A stretch of 64,000 bases of DNA from Luteimonas deserti (GCF_013425765.1 NZ_JACCJZ010000020.1:806001-870000), one strand, 5' to 3'; counted from the first letter of the stretch, positions 7,877-18,222 are shown. The notes: generated by a model not told the origin, from the sequence alone. Numbers and translations: made by a program.

Positions 7877-10800
7877 ATGAATCGCATTTTCCGCCTCGTC
7901 TTCAACCACGCGCTCGGCCAGGTGCAGGTGGTGTCCGAACTCGCGCGCCGGGCCGGGCCTGCGGTGCGCGGCATGCGCGCGGCGCCGCAGCGGACGCGAA
8001 TGCTGCTGGCGCTGATGCTGCTGCCGGCCGGCGCATGGGGCCAGCTGCCTGTCGGCACGCTGCCCACCGATGGCGTCCCGACGGGCGGTTCGGCGACCTT
8101 CGATTCAACGGTGCCCGGGGTGCTCACCATCGTCCAGAGCGGCCGGACCGTCATCGAGTGGGAAGCCTTCAGCATCGGCGAGCAGGCGCGGGTGAACTTC
8201 GACCAGACCGCCGGCAGCATCGCGCTCAACCGGGTCACGGGTAGCACGGCGTCGCAGATCCTGGGCACGCTGGACGCATCGGCCGGGATCTTCCTGATCA
8301 ATCCGCGCGGCATCCTGTTCGGCGCCGGGGCATCGGTCAACGTCGGCAGTCTGCTGGCAACGACACTGGAGCCCGGGCCCGAGTTTCCGGGCGACCAGCG
8401 CGATGCGCTGACGCGGTTCGTCGACGGCGACGGCCAGCTCAACCTGGTCTCCGTCGGCGCGCCGGGCTTGGTCATCAACCAGGGCGCGCTGACGACCCGG
8501 GCGAGCGGCGGCTCCATCAGCCTGGTCGGCGGAAGCGTGCGCAACGAGGCGGGCGCCCGCATCGTGGCCGACCGGGGACAGGTGAATCTCGTCGGCGCCG
8601 GCGCGGCGGATGTCTCGCTGAGCGCTGCCCATGAGGTCGTGCCGAGGGCGACGACAGGTCCGGCGGACGGCGTCACCATCCTGGTCGACAACGCCGGTCG
8701 TGTGCAGGCCGACGGTGGCGGGATCGCGATGATCGGCACACCGGGGCTGGCCCAGGTCGGGATCGCCGTGAATACGAGCGGCATCGTATCGGCCACCACG
8801 CTCGACGGGATCGCCGGTAGGGTCGACATGCGCGGTGGCGATGCCGATCTCGTGGTGGGCGGCGAGGTCGTCGCCGCCGGCACACTCGGCCTCGTCTCCC
8901 ACCGCGCCGTTCACCTGACCGGCGACATCAGTGCCGGGACGCTGACGGCGACCGGCGCGGACATCACCCAGAGCGGAGGCGCCGGCAGCCGGGTCCGCAG
9001 CAGCGAGACGCGCCTTACGGCCGACAGCGCCGGCCAGAACGGCGACATCGCACTGGACAGCCGCGGCAACGTGTTCGGTGGCAGCACCTTCTTTCATGGG
9101 CGCAACGTCAGCCTGGCGGGAAGCGGCGATTTCGAGATCGGCGGCGGCAATGGTGTCGGTCTCGATGCGCTGCGCGCGAGCGGCAGCCTCTCGCTCGACA
9201 TGCACGGCGTCATCGCGCAGCGCGACGGAGTACGGGTCGACGGCACCGCCAGCATCGTGACCGACGGCCGGGCCATCACCCTCGATCACGGCGGAAACGC
9301 ATTCAACGGCCGTGTCGACCTCGCTGGCGGCGCCGTGCAGCTGGCAAACGCGGGTGCACTGATGCTCGGCGACGTCGCCGCGACGTCGCTCGCGGTCACG
9401 GCGAACGGCGCGGTCTCGCAGAGCCTGGGCACGGCCATCGACGTCAGCGGCGCCACCGCCATCGATGCGAATGGCGCGGCCATCACGCTCGCCAACGCGG
9501 GCAACGATTTCCGCGACACCGTGGCCCTGCGCGGCGGCGTCACGCGTATCCGTGACGGCAACGCGCTCACGCTGGGCACGCTGTCGACCGGCGCGTTGAC
9601 GGTGGAGGCCGGCGGCGCGCTCGATCTGGGGCAGGGCAGCGTGGGCCTGCTCGTGGCCACGAGCGGGGGTCCGATCACCCAGAGCGGCAATCTCGTCTTC
9701 GGCGCCGCCAACCAGACCAGCCTGCTCGACGCCGGAGGCACGGGCGCGATCACGCTCGACCGCTTGGGCAACGTGGCCAACGGGCGCGTCAGCGTCACGG
9801 GCGGCGACGTCGTCATGCGCAGCGCGACCGGCCTGGTCCTCGACGATGTCAGCACGGCCGGTCTGAATGTATCCGCCAGCGGCGGGGTTTCGCTGGGACG
9901 CGGCCAGATCACCGGAAACCTGACGGCGACGACGTCGGGTGTGGTGATCCAGGGCGGCGCGCTGGCGGTAACGGGGACCACGTCGATCGACGCGAACGCG
10001 GGTGGCATCACCCTCGCCAACCCGGGCAATGCGTTCGGGGGCGCGGTGTCCTTGCGCGGCGGCACGACCACGATCCAGGCCGGCGGGACGCTGCGCCTGG
10101 CCTCGGCCGCCACGACGTCACTGGCCGCGACGGCGGGTGCGATCCAGCTCGGCGGCAGCTTCACCTCGAGTGGGCCGCAGACCTTCACCGGACCGGTCCG
10201 CCTGGTCGGCGATACCGTGCTCAACGGCACAAGCCTCAGCCTGTCGGGCGCTCTCGACGGTGCGTACGCCCTGACTGCCGCAACATCCGGCAATGCGAGC
10301 TTCGGAGGTGCAGTCGGCGCGGTCGACCGTCTGCGTGCGTTCTCGGTCGACGCGAGGAGCCTGTCCACTGCGTCCACGGTCTCGGTCGACGGTCCGCTGT
10401 CGATGTCGGTGGTGTCCGGGGGCATCAACCAGGGCGGCGCCTTCACCATCGCTGGTCCGGCGGCGTTCAGCGCCGGCGCGGGAACGATCGCACTCGACCG
10501 GTCGGACAACGACTTCGGCGGGCGGGTCGATCTGGCTGGATCGGTCGTCCGCCTCCGCGACGCGAATGCGCTGGTTCTGGGCGCGGTGACCGCCGGCACC
10601 CTGTCGGCACGGTCGGGCCTGACGCTGTCGCAGCAGGGCGCGATCGACGTGACCGGTGATGCGTCGTTCATCGCGGACACGCCCGGCGACCTGCAGTTGG
10701 CCCGCGACGACAACCGGTTCGGGGGCACCGTCTCGCTGGCCGGACGCAACGTGGCGATCGCATCGGCGGATCGCCTCCGACTGGGCGCGGTCGCGGCCGA

Positions 10801-13800
10801 ATCCCTGGTCGCCGCGGCACCGCGCATCGAGCTGCCCGCGTCATTGCAGACCAGCGGCCAGCAGGTGTACCGGGGTGACTCGATCCTCGTCGCCGACACC
10901 GCGCTCACCAGCCTGTCCGGCGACATCCGCTTCGACGGTGCCCTGGACGGCGCCCACGCCCTGAGGGTCGACGCGGCCGATACGCTGGTGCTCGGGGGCG
11001 CGGCGGGCGGCAACACGGCGCTCGCGTCGCTCGACGCCCGCGCTTCCGGCCTCACCCGCCTGGGCGGCGACGTGACCGCGACCGGGGACATCCGGGTCTC
11101 GGATCTCGAAGTGGCAGCGGCGGACAGCACCGTGCGCAGCACGGCCGGTGGAATCCGCGTGGACGGGGCAACGGAGGCAGGCGGGCCGGGGCAGGGCGCG
11201 CTGGATCTGCGCGCAGCCGATGCGGTGGTCCTGGTCGGGGACGTCGGTGCAGGCACCGCGTTGAGTCGCCTGGCAATCGACGGTGCCAGCGTGGACACGG
11301 CAGGTATCCGGGTCGACGACACCCTGTCCGTGCGCAGTTCCACCGGCCTCGCCCAGCGCGGCGACTACCGCGCGGGAGGCGATGCCACGTTCGAGTCGGC
11401 GGGGGACATCGTGCTCGACCGTGACGGCAACCGCTTCGGCGGCCAGGTGGCGTTGCGGGGGCGTGACGTCACCTTGCATACCGGGGGCGCGGTGTCGCTG
11501 GGGGCGGTCCAGGCAGACGCCCTGGCGGTGCGCAGCGGGGCGACGATCACCCAGGGCGCGGGGCTCGACATCGGTGGGGACCTTCTTCTCCAGGCAGCCG
11601 ACGACATCGCGCTGCGCGCCGCGGACAACCGCTTCGGTGGCGATGTCCGGGCGACGGCGGGTGGCGACCTCGCGCTGCGGAGTGCCGGCACGCTGCATGC
11701 GGTTGCGATCACCGCCGGCACCGATGCCGATGTGTCGCTGCGTGCGGACGCGCTGGACCTCCAGACCGCGATCGACACGGGGCAGGGCGGCCTGACGCTG
11801 GTTGCCGATGCCGACACCCTGGTGATCACGAACGCCCTGCGTGGCAGCACGGTCGAACTCGAGGGCCGCAGCGGCGTCGTCCTCGCCGCGGATGTCGTCG
11901 GGCGCGACGCGCTCGCCGTGTCGAGCGCAGCGGGGACCATCCTGCAGACCGGCGGCACGGTCGCTGGCGGCACCACGGCGCTCGACGCCGCCGGCGACGT
12001 GATTCTCGGATCGGCAGGCAACGACTTCACCGGCACCGTCTCGGTGCGCGGGCGGGACGTGAGGCTGCGTGATGCCAACAGCCTGGTGCTCGGCCGGGTC
12101 GAGGCCCGAAGCCTCGACATCGAGGCGGCCACGATCGCACTCGGCGGCGCCATTGCCACCAGCGGCGGTCAGCGCTGGCGAGGCGATGTGACACTGGCGG
12201 GTGAGGTCTCGCTCGAGAGCGCTGCCGGCGACCTGCTGTTCGATGGCAGGGTCGATTCGGCGAGTGACGCCACGGGTGCACTGGCGGCGCGGGCCGCCGC
12301 CGGTGACGTGCGTTTCCGCGGTCCCGTCGGCGGGCTCCGGGCACTCGAGGCGCTGACGGTGGCGGGCGGGGCGGTCACGCTCGAGGGCGCGCTGGCGGTG
12401 CGCGATCGTCTGTCGATCACGGCGGCGCAGGGCGGCATCGCCCAGGCCGCCGCATTCGACGTGGGAGGCGATGCACGGTTCGTCGCCGGTTCGGGCGACA
12501 TCCGGCTGGATCGAGCCGGCAACGATTTCCGGGGTGCGGTCGAGCTGGAGGGCGCCTCGGTTTCCATCGCCGACACGAACGCCCTGCGACTCGGCGCCGT
12601 CGAGGCCGCTGCGCTGGCTGTGTCGGCGGGCGACGGTCTGAGCTTCGAGGGGCAGGTCGGGGTCGACGGTGCACTGACCGCGACGGCGGGCGGCGACATC
12701 GTGCAGACGGCCGCCGGCACCATCGCGGCGCAGGACGCACGTTTCGTCGCCGGCGGCGACATCGATCTGGCGGCCGCCGGCAATGCGTTTGCCGGAACGG
12801 TGGATCTCGAGGGAGAACGCATCGTCCTCGCCGATGCGGATACGCTCTGGCTCGGTGCGGTCGACGCTTCGTCGCTGGACGTGCGGGCCGGGGACGCGCT
12901 CGCGTTCTCCGGGACCACGCGTGTGGCCGGACGCCTCGATGCGCGCGCGGGTGGTGCCGTCGGCCAGACGGGCGCCGGCGCGCTGATCGTCGGCGGCGGT
13001 GCCGCATTCGAGGCCGGCGGAAACATCGATCTGGCCGGGGCCGGCAACGTGTTCGGTGGCCCGGTCGATCTGGCGGGCGGGGCGGTCGCGATCTCGGGCG
13101 GGCAGACACTGGCTCTCGGCCGGACGGATGTCGGCGCGCTGGTGGCGAGCGGTGCCGGGGCACTGGTCTTCAGCGCGAGCGCACGGATCGAGGGGGCGCT
13201 GACGGCCACCTCGGGCGGCGGGATCACGCAGGGCGCCGGCGCGGACCTGGGCGTCGGCGGCGACAGCGTGTTCACCGCGGGCGGCGCGATCGATCTGCGC
13301 GCCGTGGACAACGATTTCGTCGGTGCCGTGTCGCTGGCGGGCACCGGTGTCGCGATCGCCGATGCGAACGCCTTGCGTCTGGGTACGGTGGACGCGGCGA
13401 GCCTGGACGTCGTCGCGCACGACGGCGTGCACTTCGGCACGGCAACCCGCGTCGCGGGCCCGCTCGCCGTGGAGGCGGGCACCGGCGCGATCGAGCAGGA
13501 CGGGGCGCTCACCGTCGCCGGGACCAGCCGCTTTTCGACAGGTGGCGACATCAGTCTGGACAACCCCGCGAACCGGTTCGGCGGTCGCGTCGCCCTCGCC
13601 GGTGATTCGATCCGGATCGCGGCGGTCGATACCCTGGCGCTCGGTACGATCGATGCCGGCAGCCTGCGGGTGCTGGCCGGCAGGATCGCCTTGCGCGGCG
13701 ACGTCGCCACGGACGATGACCAGGTGTTCGAAGGCGATGTACTGATCGATGGGGACACGTCGTTGTCCGCGGGTGGCGATGTGCGTGTCTCGGGCGCGAC

Positions 13801-15766
13801 GACGGGCCCGGGTGCACTGGCAGTCGCAGCGGTGGGGAATGCGGCATTCGAAGGTGCCGTCGGCCTCACGGAGCTGTCGATCGACGCCGGCCGGGTGACG
13901 TTCGGTTCCACGGTGGCGACCGCCGATGCGCTGTCGATCAACGCGGCGGCGGGCGGCATCACGCAGGCGGCAGGCTTTTCGGTCGGCGGCGCGGCGCGCT
14001 TCGATGCGAACGGCGCTGAGATCACGCTCAACCGCGACGACAACGATTTTGCCGGCACGGTCGAACTGCGTGGCGGCGCCGTGTCGATCGCCGACGCGAA
14101 TGCCCTCACCCTGGGATCCGTGGACGCGGCCACCCTCGACGTGCGCAGCCGGGGCGCGCTCGCACTGGGGCCGGCTGCGATCACGGGGACGTTCGATGCC
14201 GACAGCGGTGGATTCGCGATCACACAGACCGGTGCGCTGGCGGTCGCCGGCGCGACGACCCTCCGGGGCGGCGACATCACGCTCGCCGATCCGGACAACG
14301 ACTTCGGTGGCACCGTGTCGCTCCAGGGCGGTGCCGTCCGGATCCGCGACGCGGGCACGCTCGCGCTCGGCGTCGTGCGCGCCGGCGCATTCGACGCCCA
14401 GAGCCGGAGGGGAATGGAGCTTGGTGACGTGCGCATCGAGCGTGAGCTGATCGCCCGCAGCGGCGACGGAATCGGGCAGCTCGCGGCACTCCGTGTCGGA
14501 GGTTCGGCGATCCTCGACGGCGGCAGCGGCGACATCCGGCTCGACGATGCCGGCAACGATTTCGCCGCGCCTGTCGATGTCGCGGGACGCGCAATCTCCC
14601 TGCGCGACGCCAACGACCTCGTCCTGGCGCGGCTGGCGAGCGGTACAGATCGCGACGTGCAGCTGGTCGCCGGCGGTGCACTGAGCCTGCCTGCACAGAC
14701 GCTCGATACCGGCACGGGCGCGCTGCGGGTGTCCGCGCTTGGTGGTGTCCTGGCGACACGCGGCGCGCTTTCAGGCGGTGATGTCGACCTGCAGGGCGCC
14801 GGCGGAATCACCTTGGGCCACGACGTGGACAGTCGCGGCCAGCTGACCCTGCGCAGCGGGGGCGACCTCACCCAGACCGGCGGCCGCATCGCCGCGGGCA
14901 CGCTGACCGGCGTGGTGGCCGGCAAGGCACGCATGGAAGGCGCGAATGCGATCGGCAGGCTCGGTGCGTTCTCCGCCACCGGCGTCCATCTTGCCAATAC
15001 GCAGGCGCTGACCCTTGCGGGGCCGCTCGCGGCGGGCGCGACGCTGCACCTGCGCGTGGCCGGGGATCTCGCCATCGACGCGCCCGTGTCGGCCGAGGCG
15101 CTGCGTCTGGAGGCGGACGGCGGCATCACCCAGTCGATCGACGGCCGCCTGATCGCGGGTCAGCTGAGCGGTCGGGCGGGCGGGGCGGTCGATCTCGGGA
15201 ATGCGACACGCGTGGTCGACAACCAGGTCGACCGGATCGGCGATTTCGCCGCGCGCGGGGGATTCAATATGACCAACGGACGCACGCTGACCCTGGGCGC
15301 GTTCAACGGCAGTCGCTTCACGATCGATGCGGGGACGTCCGATTTTTTCCTGTCTGTCGACGGCGACCTGCTCCAGGACGGGACCGACTGGCTCTACAAC
15401 GGCCGCGGCACCTGGGCTGCGACGGGCGCCATCGGACGCTCCGCGTCCCCGATCTATGTCACCGGACTCTCGATGCAGACCGTGTCCGCGATCGGAAGCC
15501 CTCCGGCGTACTTCTACGCGCTTCGTCCCGACGGCTCGCTGCTGCCGATCGGCGGCGCCGCGGCGGTCAACGTGCCGACCTCGGTCTGGGCCGGACGCGC
15601 GCAGGCATCGAGCAACCGCCAGGTGGCCTACGTGGACGTGGGTGCCGACGCTTCCAACTATCGCGCCTACGGCATCGTCGGGGCGGGCATCCGCCTGCCC
15701 GACGACCAGGCACCCGAGTGCGATCCCGACTTTCCCAGTGACGAGTGCGCCGACGCGGCGCAGTGA
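7877..15766 (+). CDS. Two-partner secretion exoprotein TpsA, filamentous-haemagglutinin-like adhesin
   Basis: A 2629-residue secreted protein. It begins with an extended signal peptide region (MNRIFRLVFNHA...VVSELARR) and a hydrophobic core ending in AGAWGQ, typical of TpsA exoproteins. The TPS secretion domain follows; NPRGILFG is a variant of the usual NPNGI(L/I) motif. From about residue 390 to 2270 at least 17 degenerate repeats read GNDFxGxVxLxGxxVxIxDxNALxLG. These should stack into a right-handed beta-helix. The C-terminus (PDFPSDECADAAQ) shows no toxin motif such as VENN, so it looks like an adhesin rather than a contact-dependent inhibition protein. No immunity gene follows. Very few cysteines occur, as usual for TpsA. 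Export by the upstream TpsB is inferred from adjacency. Confidence 0.9.
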   Translation: MNRIFRLVFNHALGQVQVVSELARRAGPAVRGMRAAPQRTRMLLALMLLPAGAWGQLPVGTLPTDGVPTGGSATFDSTVPGVLTIVQSGRTVIEWEAFSIGEQARVNFDQTAGSIALNRVTGSTASQILGTLDASAGIFLINPRGILFGAGASVNVGSLLATTLEPGPEFPGDQRDALTRFVDGDGQLNLVSVGAPGLVINQGALTTRASGGSISLVGGSVRNEAGARIVADRGQVNLVGAGAADVSLSAAHEVVPRATTGPADGVTILVDNAGRVQADGGGIAMIGTPGLAQVGIAVNTSGIVSATTLDGIAGRVDMRGGDADLVVGGEVVAAGTLGLVSHRAVHLTGDISAGTLTATGADITQSGGAGSRVRSSETRLTADSAGQNGDIALDSRGNVFGGSTFFHGRNVSLAGSGDFEIGGGNGVGLDALRASGSLSLDMHGVIAQRDGVRVDGTASIVTDGRAITLDHGGNAFNGRVDLAGGAVQLANAGALMLGDVAATSLAVTANGAVSQSLGTAIDVSGATAIDANGAAITLANAGNDFRDTVALRGGVTRIRDGNALTLGTLSTGALTVEAGGALDLGQGSVGLLVATSGGPITQSGNLVFGAANQTSLLDAGGTGAITLDRLGNVANGRVSVTGGDVVMRSATGLVLDDVSTAGLNVSASGGVSLGRGQITGNLTATTSGVVIQGGALAVTGTTSIDANAGGITLANPGNAFGGAVSLRGGTTTIQAGGTLRLASAATTSLAATAGAIQLGGSFTSSGPQTFTGPVRLVGDTVLNGTSLSLSGALDGAYALTAATSGNASFGGAVGAVDRLRAFSVDARSLSTASTVSVDGPLSMSVVSGGINQGGAFTIAGPAAFSAGAGTIALDRSDNDFGGRVDLAGSVVRLRDANALVLGAVTAGTLSARSGLTLSQQGAIDVTGDASFIADTPGDLQLARDDNRFGGTVSLAGRNVAIASADRLRLGAVAAESLVAAAPRIELPASLQTSGQQVYRGDSILVADTALTSLSGDIRFDGALDGAHALRVDAADTLVLGGAAGGNTALASLDARASGLTRLGGDVTATGDIRVSDLEVAAADSTVRSTAGGIRVDGATEAGGPGQGALDLRAADAVVLVGDVGAGTALSRLAIDGASVDTAGIRVDDTLSVRSSTGLAQRGDYRAGGDATFESAGDIVLDRDGNRFGGQVALRGRDVTLHTGGAVSLGAVQADALAVRSGATITQGAGLDIGGDLLLQAADDIALRAADNRFGGDVRATAGGDLALRSAGTLHAVAITAGTDADVSLRADALDLQTAIDTGQGGLTLVADADTLVITNALRGSTVELEGRSGVVLAADVVGRDALAVSSAAGTILQTGGTVAGGTTALDAAGDVILGSAGNDFTGTVSVRGRDVRLRDANSLVLGRVEARSLDIEAATIALGGAIATSGGQRWRGDVTLAGEVSLESAAGDLLFDGRVDSASDATGALAARAAAGDVRFRGPVGGLRALEALTVAGGAVTLEGALAVRDRLSITAAQGGIAQAAAFDVGGDARFVAGSGDIRLDRAGNDFRGAVELEGASVSIADTNALRLGAVEAAALAVSAGDGLSFEGQVGVDGALTATAGGDIVQTAAGTIAAQDARFVAGGDIDLAAAGNAFAGTVDLEGERIVLADADTLWLGAVDASSLDVRAGDALAFSGTTRVAGRLDARAGGAVGQTGAGALIVGGGAAFEAGGNIDLAGAGNVFGGPVDLAGGAVAISGGQTLALGRTDVGALVASGAGALVFSASARIEGALTATSGGGITQGAGADLGVGGDSVFTAGGAIDLRAVDNDFVGAVSLAGTGVAIADANALRLGTVDAASLDVVAHDGVHFGTATRVAGPLAVEAGTGAIEQDGALTVAGTSRFSTGGDISLDNPANRFGGRVALAGDSIRIAAVDTLALGTIDAGSLRVLAGRIALRGDVATDDDQVFEGDVLIDGDTSLSAGGDVRVSGATTGPGALAVAAVGNAAFEGAVGLTELSIDAGRVTFGSTVATADALSINAAAGGITQAAGFSVGGAARFDANGAEITLNRDDNDFAGTVELRGGAVSIADANALTLGSVDAATLDVRSRGALALGPAAITGTFDADSGGFAITQTGALAVAGATTLRGGDITLADPDNDFGGTVSLQGGAVRIRDAGTLALGVVRAGAFDAQSRRGMELGDVRIERELIARSGDGIGQLAALRVGGSAILDGGSGDIRLDDAGNDFAAPVDVAGRAISLRDANDLVLARLASGTDRDVQLVAGGALSLPAQTLDTGTGALRVSALGGVLATRGALSGGDVDLQGAGGITLGHDVDSRGQLTLRSGGDLTQTGGRIAAGTLTGVVAGKARMEGANAIGRLGAFSATGVHLANTQALTLAGPLAAGATLHLRVAGDLAIDAPVSAEALRLEADGGITQSIDGRLIAGQLSGRAGGAVDLGNATRVVDNQVDRIGDFAARGGFNMTNGRTLTLGAFNGSRFTIDAGTSDFFLSVDGDLLQDGTDWLYNGRGTWAATGAIGRSASPIYVTGLSMQTVSAIGSPPAYFYALRPDGSLLPIGGAAAVNVPTSVWAGRAQASSNRQVAYVDVGADASNYRAYGIVGAGIRLPDDQAPECDPDFPSDECADAAQ
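9047..14650 (+). repeat. Degenerate intragenic repeats of the TpsA beta-helix
   Basis: At least 17 units of roughly 70-110 codons share GN(D/A)FxGxV(D/S)L, then VxI(A/R)D(A/T)NALxLGxV, then (L/A)xVxA. Repeats differ at the DNA level, so they look ancient rather than freshly amplified. They are probable rungs of the beta-helix and possible sites for length variation by recombination. Confidence 0.75.
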
Positions 15767-15789
15767 TGCCCAGCCGGCCGGAGACGAGC

Positions 15790-16830
15790 ATGCACCTTGA
15801 GACCGACATCGCGGCATGGACGACAGCGCTGGACGCCGACGCCCCGTCCGGCCCGGACCTGGAGTACGACGCCGAGTTCATGGCGCTGGAGCGGGCGGTC
15901 GCGCCGCGCGGCGAGCGGATCGTGGGCGACGCGGGGGAGGGGGAGGGTCCCGACTGGGACCGTCTCGTTCCGTCGGCGATCGTCCTGCTCGAGCGCAGTC
16001 GCGACCTGCGGCTCGCGGTCGTGCTGTGCAGCGGATGGCTCGCCCAGAGCGGCCTGCCCGGATGGCGCGATGGCTTGGCGCTGGTCCACGGTCTGCTCGC
16101 CGACCTGTGGGACAGCGTGCATCCACAGCTCGACGCCGAGGACGACAACGATCCGACCGCGCGGGTCAACGCCCTGATGCCGCTGGCGGATCCGTTCGGC
16201 CTGCTCGGCCGTCTGCGCACGACGCCGTTCGTCCGGTCGCCCCGTCTGGGTGCGTTCTCGCTCCGGGATCTCCGCCTGGCCACGGGCTCGCTCAAGCCCA
16301 CGGACCCCGACGCGGAGGTCGCCAGCATGTCCGAGCTGGAAGCCTGCTGCCTCGACTGCCCGGAACCGGTGCTGGCGGCGAGCGTCGAGGCCGTCCACGA
16401 GGCGCTGGCCCATGCGCGTGCGATCGACGCGTTGCTGGGTGAGCGCCTGTCGACGCAGGCGCCGGAACTGCGCCCGCTGCTGACCGACCTGTTCGAACTC
16501 GACAGGTTCCTCCAGGCCCAGTGGACCGCGCGCACCGGTGCAGCCGGACACGACGAGCTCGAGACGGGAACATCCGACGGCGCCGGGTCGGCCCCTGGAG
16601 CCGGTGCGAGCGGGACGAACGCCGGCATCGGCGGGCCCGGTGACGTGGTCCGCCGCATCGACGAACTGTGCGAGTACTACGCAAGGCATGAACCATCGAG
16701 TCCCGTTCCGATCCTCCTGCGACGTGCGCAGCGGCTGGTCGGCAGGAGCTTCGAGGACCTGCTGCGCGATCTGGCACCGGGCGGTCTGCAGGAGATCCAG
16801 CTGTTCGTGGGCACCAGCGAGAACAGCTAA
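15790..16830 (+). CDS. tssA: Type VI secretion protein TssA (ImpA_N family)
   Basis: A 346-residue cytoplasmic protein. The N-terminus (AALDADAPSGPDLEYDAEFMALERA) is the ImpA_N signature SGxDLxYDpxFxxLE. LCSGWLAQSGLPGWRDGLALVHGLL and WDSVHPQLD...ARVNAL also match the family. The tail has RRIDELCEYYARHEPSSPVPILLRRAQRLV, the conserved C-terminal TssA motif. TssA caps and primes sheath polymerisation at the baseplate. The ATG at 15790 is preferred because GGAG lies about 6 bases upstream. An ATG at 15766 overlaps the TpsA stop (TGATG) and would add 8 residues. This is the last gene before base composition falls sharply, so the T6SS operon ends or was interrupted here. Confidence 0.88.
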   Translation: MHLETDIAAWTTALDADAPSGPDLEYDAEFMALERAVAPRGERIVGDAGEGEGPDWDRLVPSAIVLLERSRDLRLAVVLCSGWLAQSGLPGWRDGLALVHGLLADLWDSVHPQLDAEDDNDPTARVNALMPLADPFGLLGRLRTTPFVRSPRLGAFSLRDLRLATGSLKPTDPDAEVASMSELEACCLDCPEPVLAASVEAVHEALAHARAIDALLGERLSTQAPELRPLLTDLFELDRFLQAQWTARTGAAGHDELETGTSDGAGSAPGAGASGTNAGIGGPGDVVRRIDELCEYYARHEPSSPVPILLRRAQRLVGRSFEDLLRDLAPGGLQEIQLFVGTSENS

Positions 16831-16849
16831 TCCACCGAGACTGACATTA

Positions 16850-16865
16850 CATAATATACATTATG
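16850..16865. repeat. Short AT-rich inverted repeat at the edge of the accessory region
   Basis: CATAAT and ATTATG arms, perfect complements, are separated by four bases (ATAC). They lie 20 bases after the tssA stop, exactly where GC content drops and 115 bases before the recombinase gene. It could be a recombinase core site or operator, but no matching copy was found by eye at a right-hand end. Confidence 0.35.
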
Positions 16866-16979
16866 CGAAAAGCTGGTACTTCTCTTGGTGTTGCGTCCGA
16901 GGCCGCTCCTGACCGCTTTTGACTGCAACACGTCCAACACCGATGGTACAAATGACGGTGTGTTCTGAGAGGAACTGCT

Positions 16980-18199
16980 GTGCTTCGACAGCTTGTGGAT
17001 TCGGTGGTGCCAGGGCCCCTTCGTGGCGTCGTGCTCGTCGATGACGTTCAGAGGCTGCCGCGCTATTGGGCCAGCGTCTGGGCTTTCATGGCCAACCATG
17101 ATCTAGCTGCATCCAGCCAAGTCAAAAAGCTTCGGCATATCGAGAGTCTGTACCGACATGCGGACCGGCTCTTTGGGGCGCATGCGCTAGATGAAGCATT
17201 GGGCACTTTGAACGACCCGGCGCTCGCCGAGATCCTAGAGTCCTGGTTCATCTCGATACGAAACCAGCCTGCTGTGGGACCGGCCGACGAGTCGCGCTGG
17301 CGGACTGGGCTCGAGTTTGTTGTCTCGATTGTTTCTTGGCTGTCCAAGTCAACCCTTCCAACTGAACGCCTCAGACAGATCGAAGCACGATTGCATCGCT
17401 TGTCTAATCTCTATGGGCAGTTACACATACGTCGAAGCAGGCACACGAGCCAAGTTCGTTCTTTGCCTGCAAACGTTGTCCAGGCTCTATACGAAATCCT
17501 GGACCCCTGCTCTGCCGCCAATCCGTTCAGACGCACGCATACTCGTTGGCTCGCCTTCGTGGCTTTTTTGTTGATGCTCCATCAAGGTCTTCGACGAGGT
17601 GAGCTGCTACTCCTTTCCGCGGACGTAATCAAAAGCGGCTTTGACGAGAGACAGCAACGATCCCGTTTTGGTTAAACGTTAGAGAGAATCAATACTCTGA
17701 CGAATATGACGATCCGAGGCACTCCAAGCCGAGCATCAAGTCGGCGAGCTCCGTCCGCCAATTGCCGGTGAGTGATGCGATCGCTGGGATGATCCAGACC
17801 TACGTCGAGAACTATCGAGGCAGACCAGAGCACGCATTCCTGCTTAACACACAGCAGAACAGCCCGTTGTCGACCGAATCCTTGACAAAGATGTTCGTCA
17901 AGATTTCGGACTGCCTGCCTTCCCGTGTTCGCCAAGAACTGATTGACAGAAGCGGAAGGCGAACTGTTACCCCGCATGACCTCCGCCACACTTGCGCCGT
18001 GGTGCGGCTCAACCAGCTGCTGCAGCAAGGAGATTCGATGGATGAAGCTCTACAGAAGTTGCGAGCCTTCTTCGGCTGGTCGAGGGAGTCACAGATGCCA
18101 GTTCGATATGCCCGAGCGGTTTTCGAGGACCGTCTGGCCGCGATCTGGGATAGTGCCCTGGATGAAAGGGTAGCTGTCCTCAGGGCGATTCCAGTCTGA
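16980..18199 (+). pseudogene. Frameshifted tyrosine recombinase/integrase
   Basis: Two adjacent frames together encode one phage-integrase-type recombinase of about 406 residues. The first part starts at GTG 16980 (GAGAGGA upstream). It carries the core-binding domain and the box I Arg in LHQGLRRGELLLL, and ends at a TAA at 17673-17675. The second frame is open from 17645 and reads IPFWLNVREN...RQLPVSDAI, then box II HDLRHT, then FFGWSRESQMPVRYAR with the catalytic Tyr. One missing T in the run near 17666 (CGTTTTGG) would restore FWLNVREN. So this is either a true single-base deletion or a sequencing error. Base composition is lower in GC than the flanking T6SS genes, consistent with transfer. 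No tRNA gene lies beside it. Confidence 0.8.
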
Positions 18200-18222
18200 A
18201 GTCTTGCAACGGGAGGCGCTAG

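Noticed and set aside
9286..15129. Several long minus-strand open frames across the TpsA gene
   Set aside because: They are antisense shadows of a GC-rich repetitive gene, with Ala/Pro/Ser/Arg-biased sequence and no motifs or ribosome sites.
7877..15766. Contact-dependent inhibition (CdiA) with a C-terminal toxin
   Set aside because: No VENN-type boundary, no variable toxin tip and no small immunity gene follow; the next gene is tssA.
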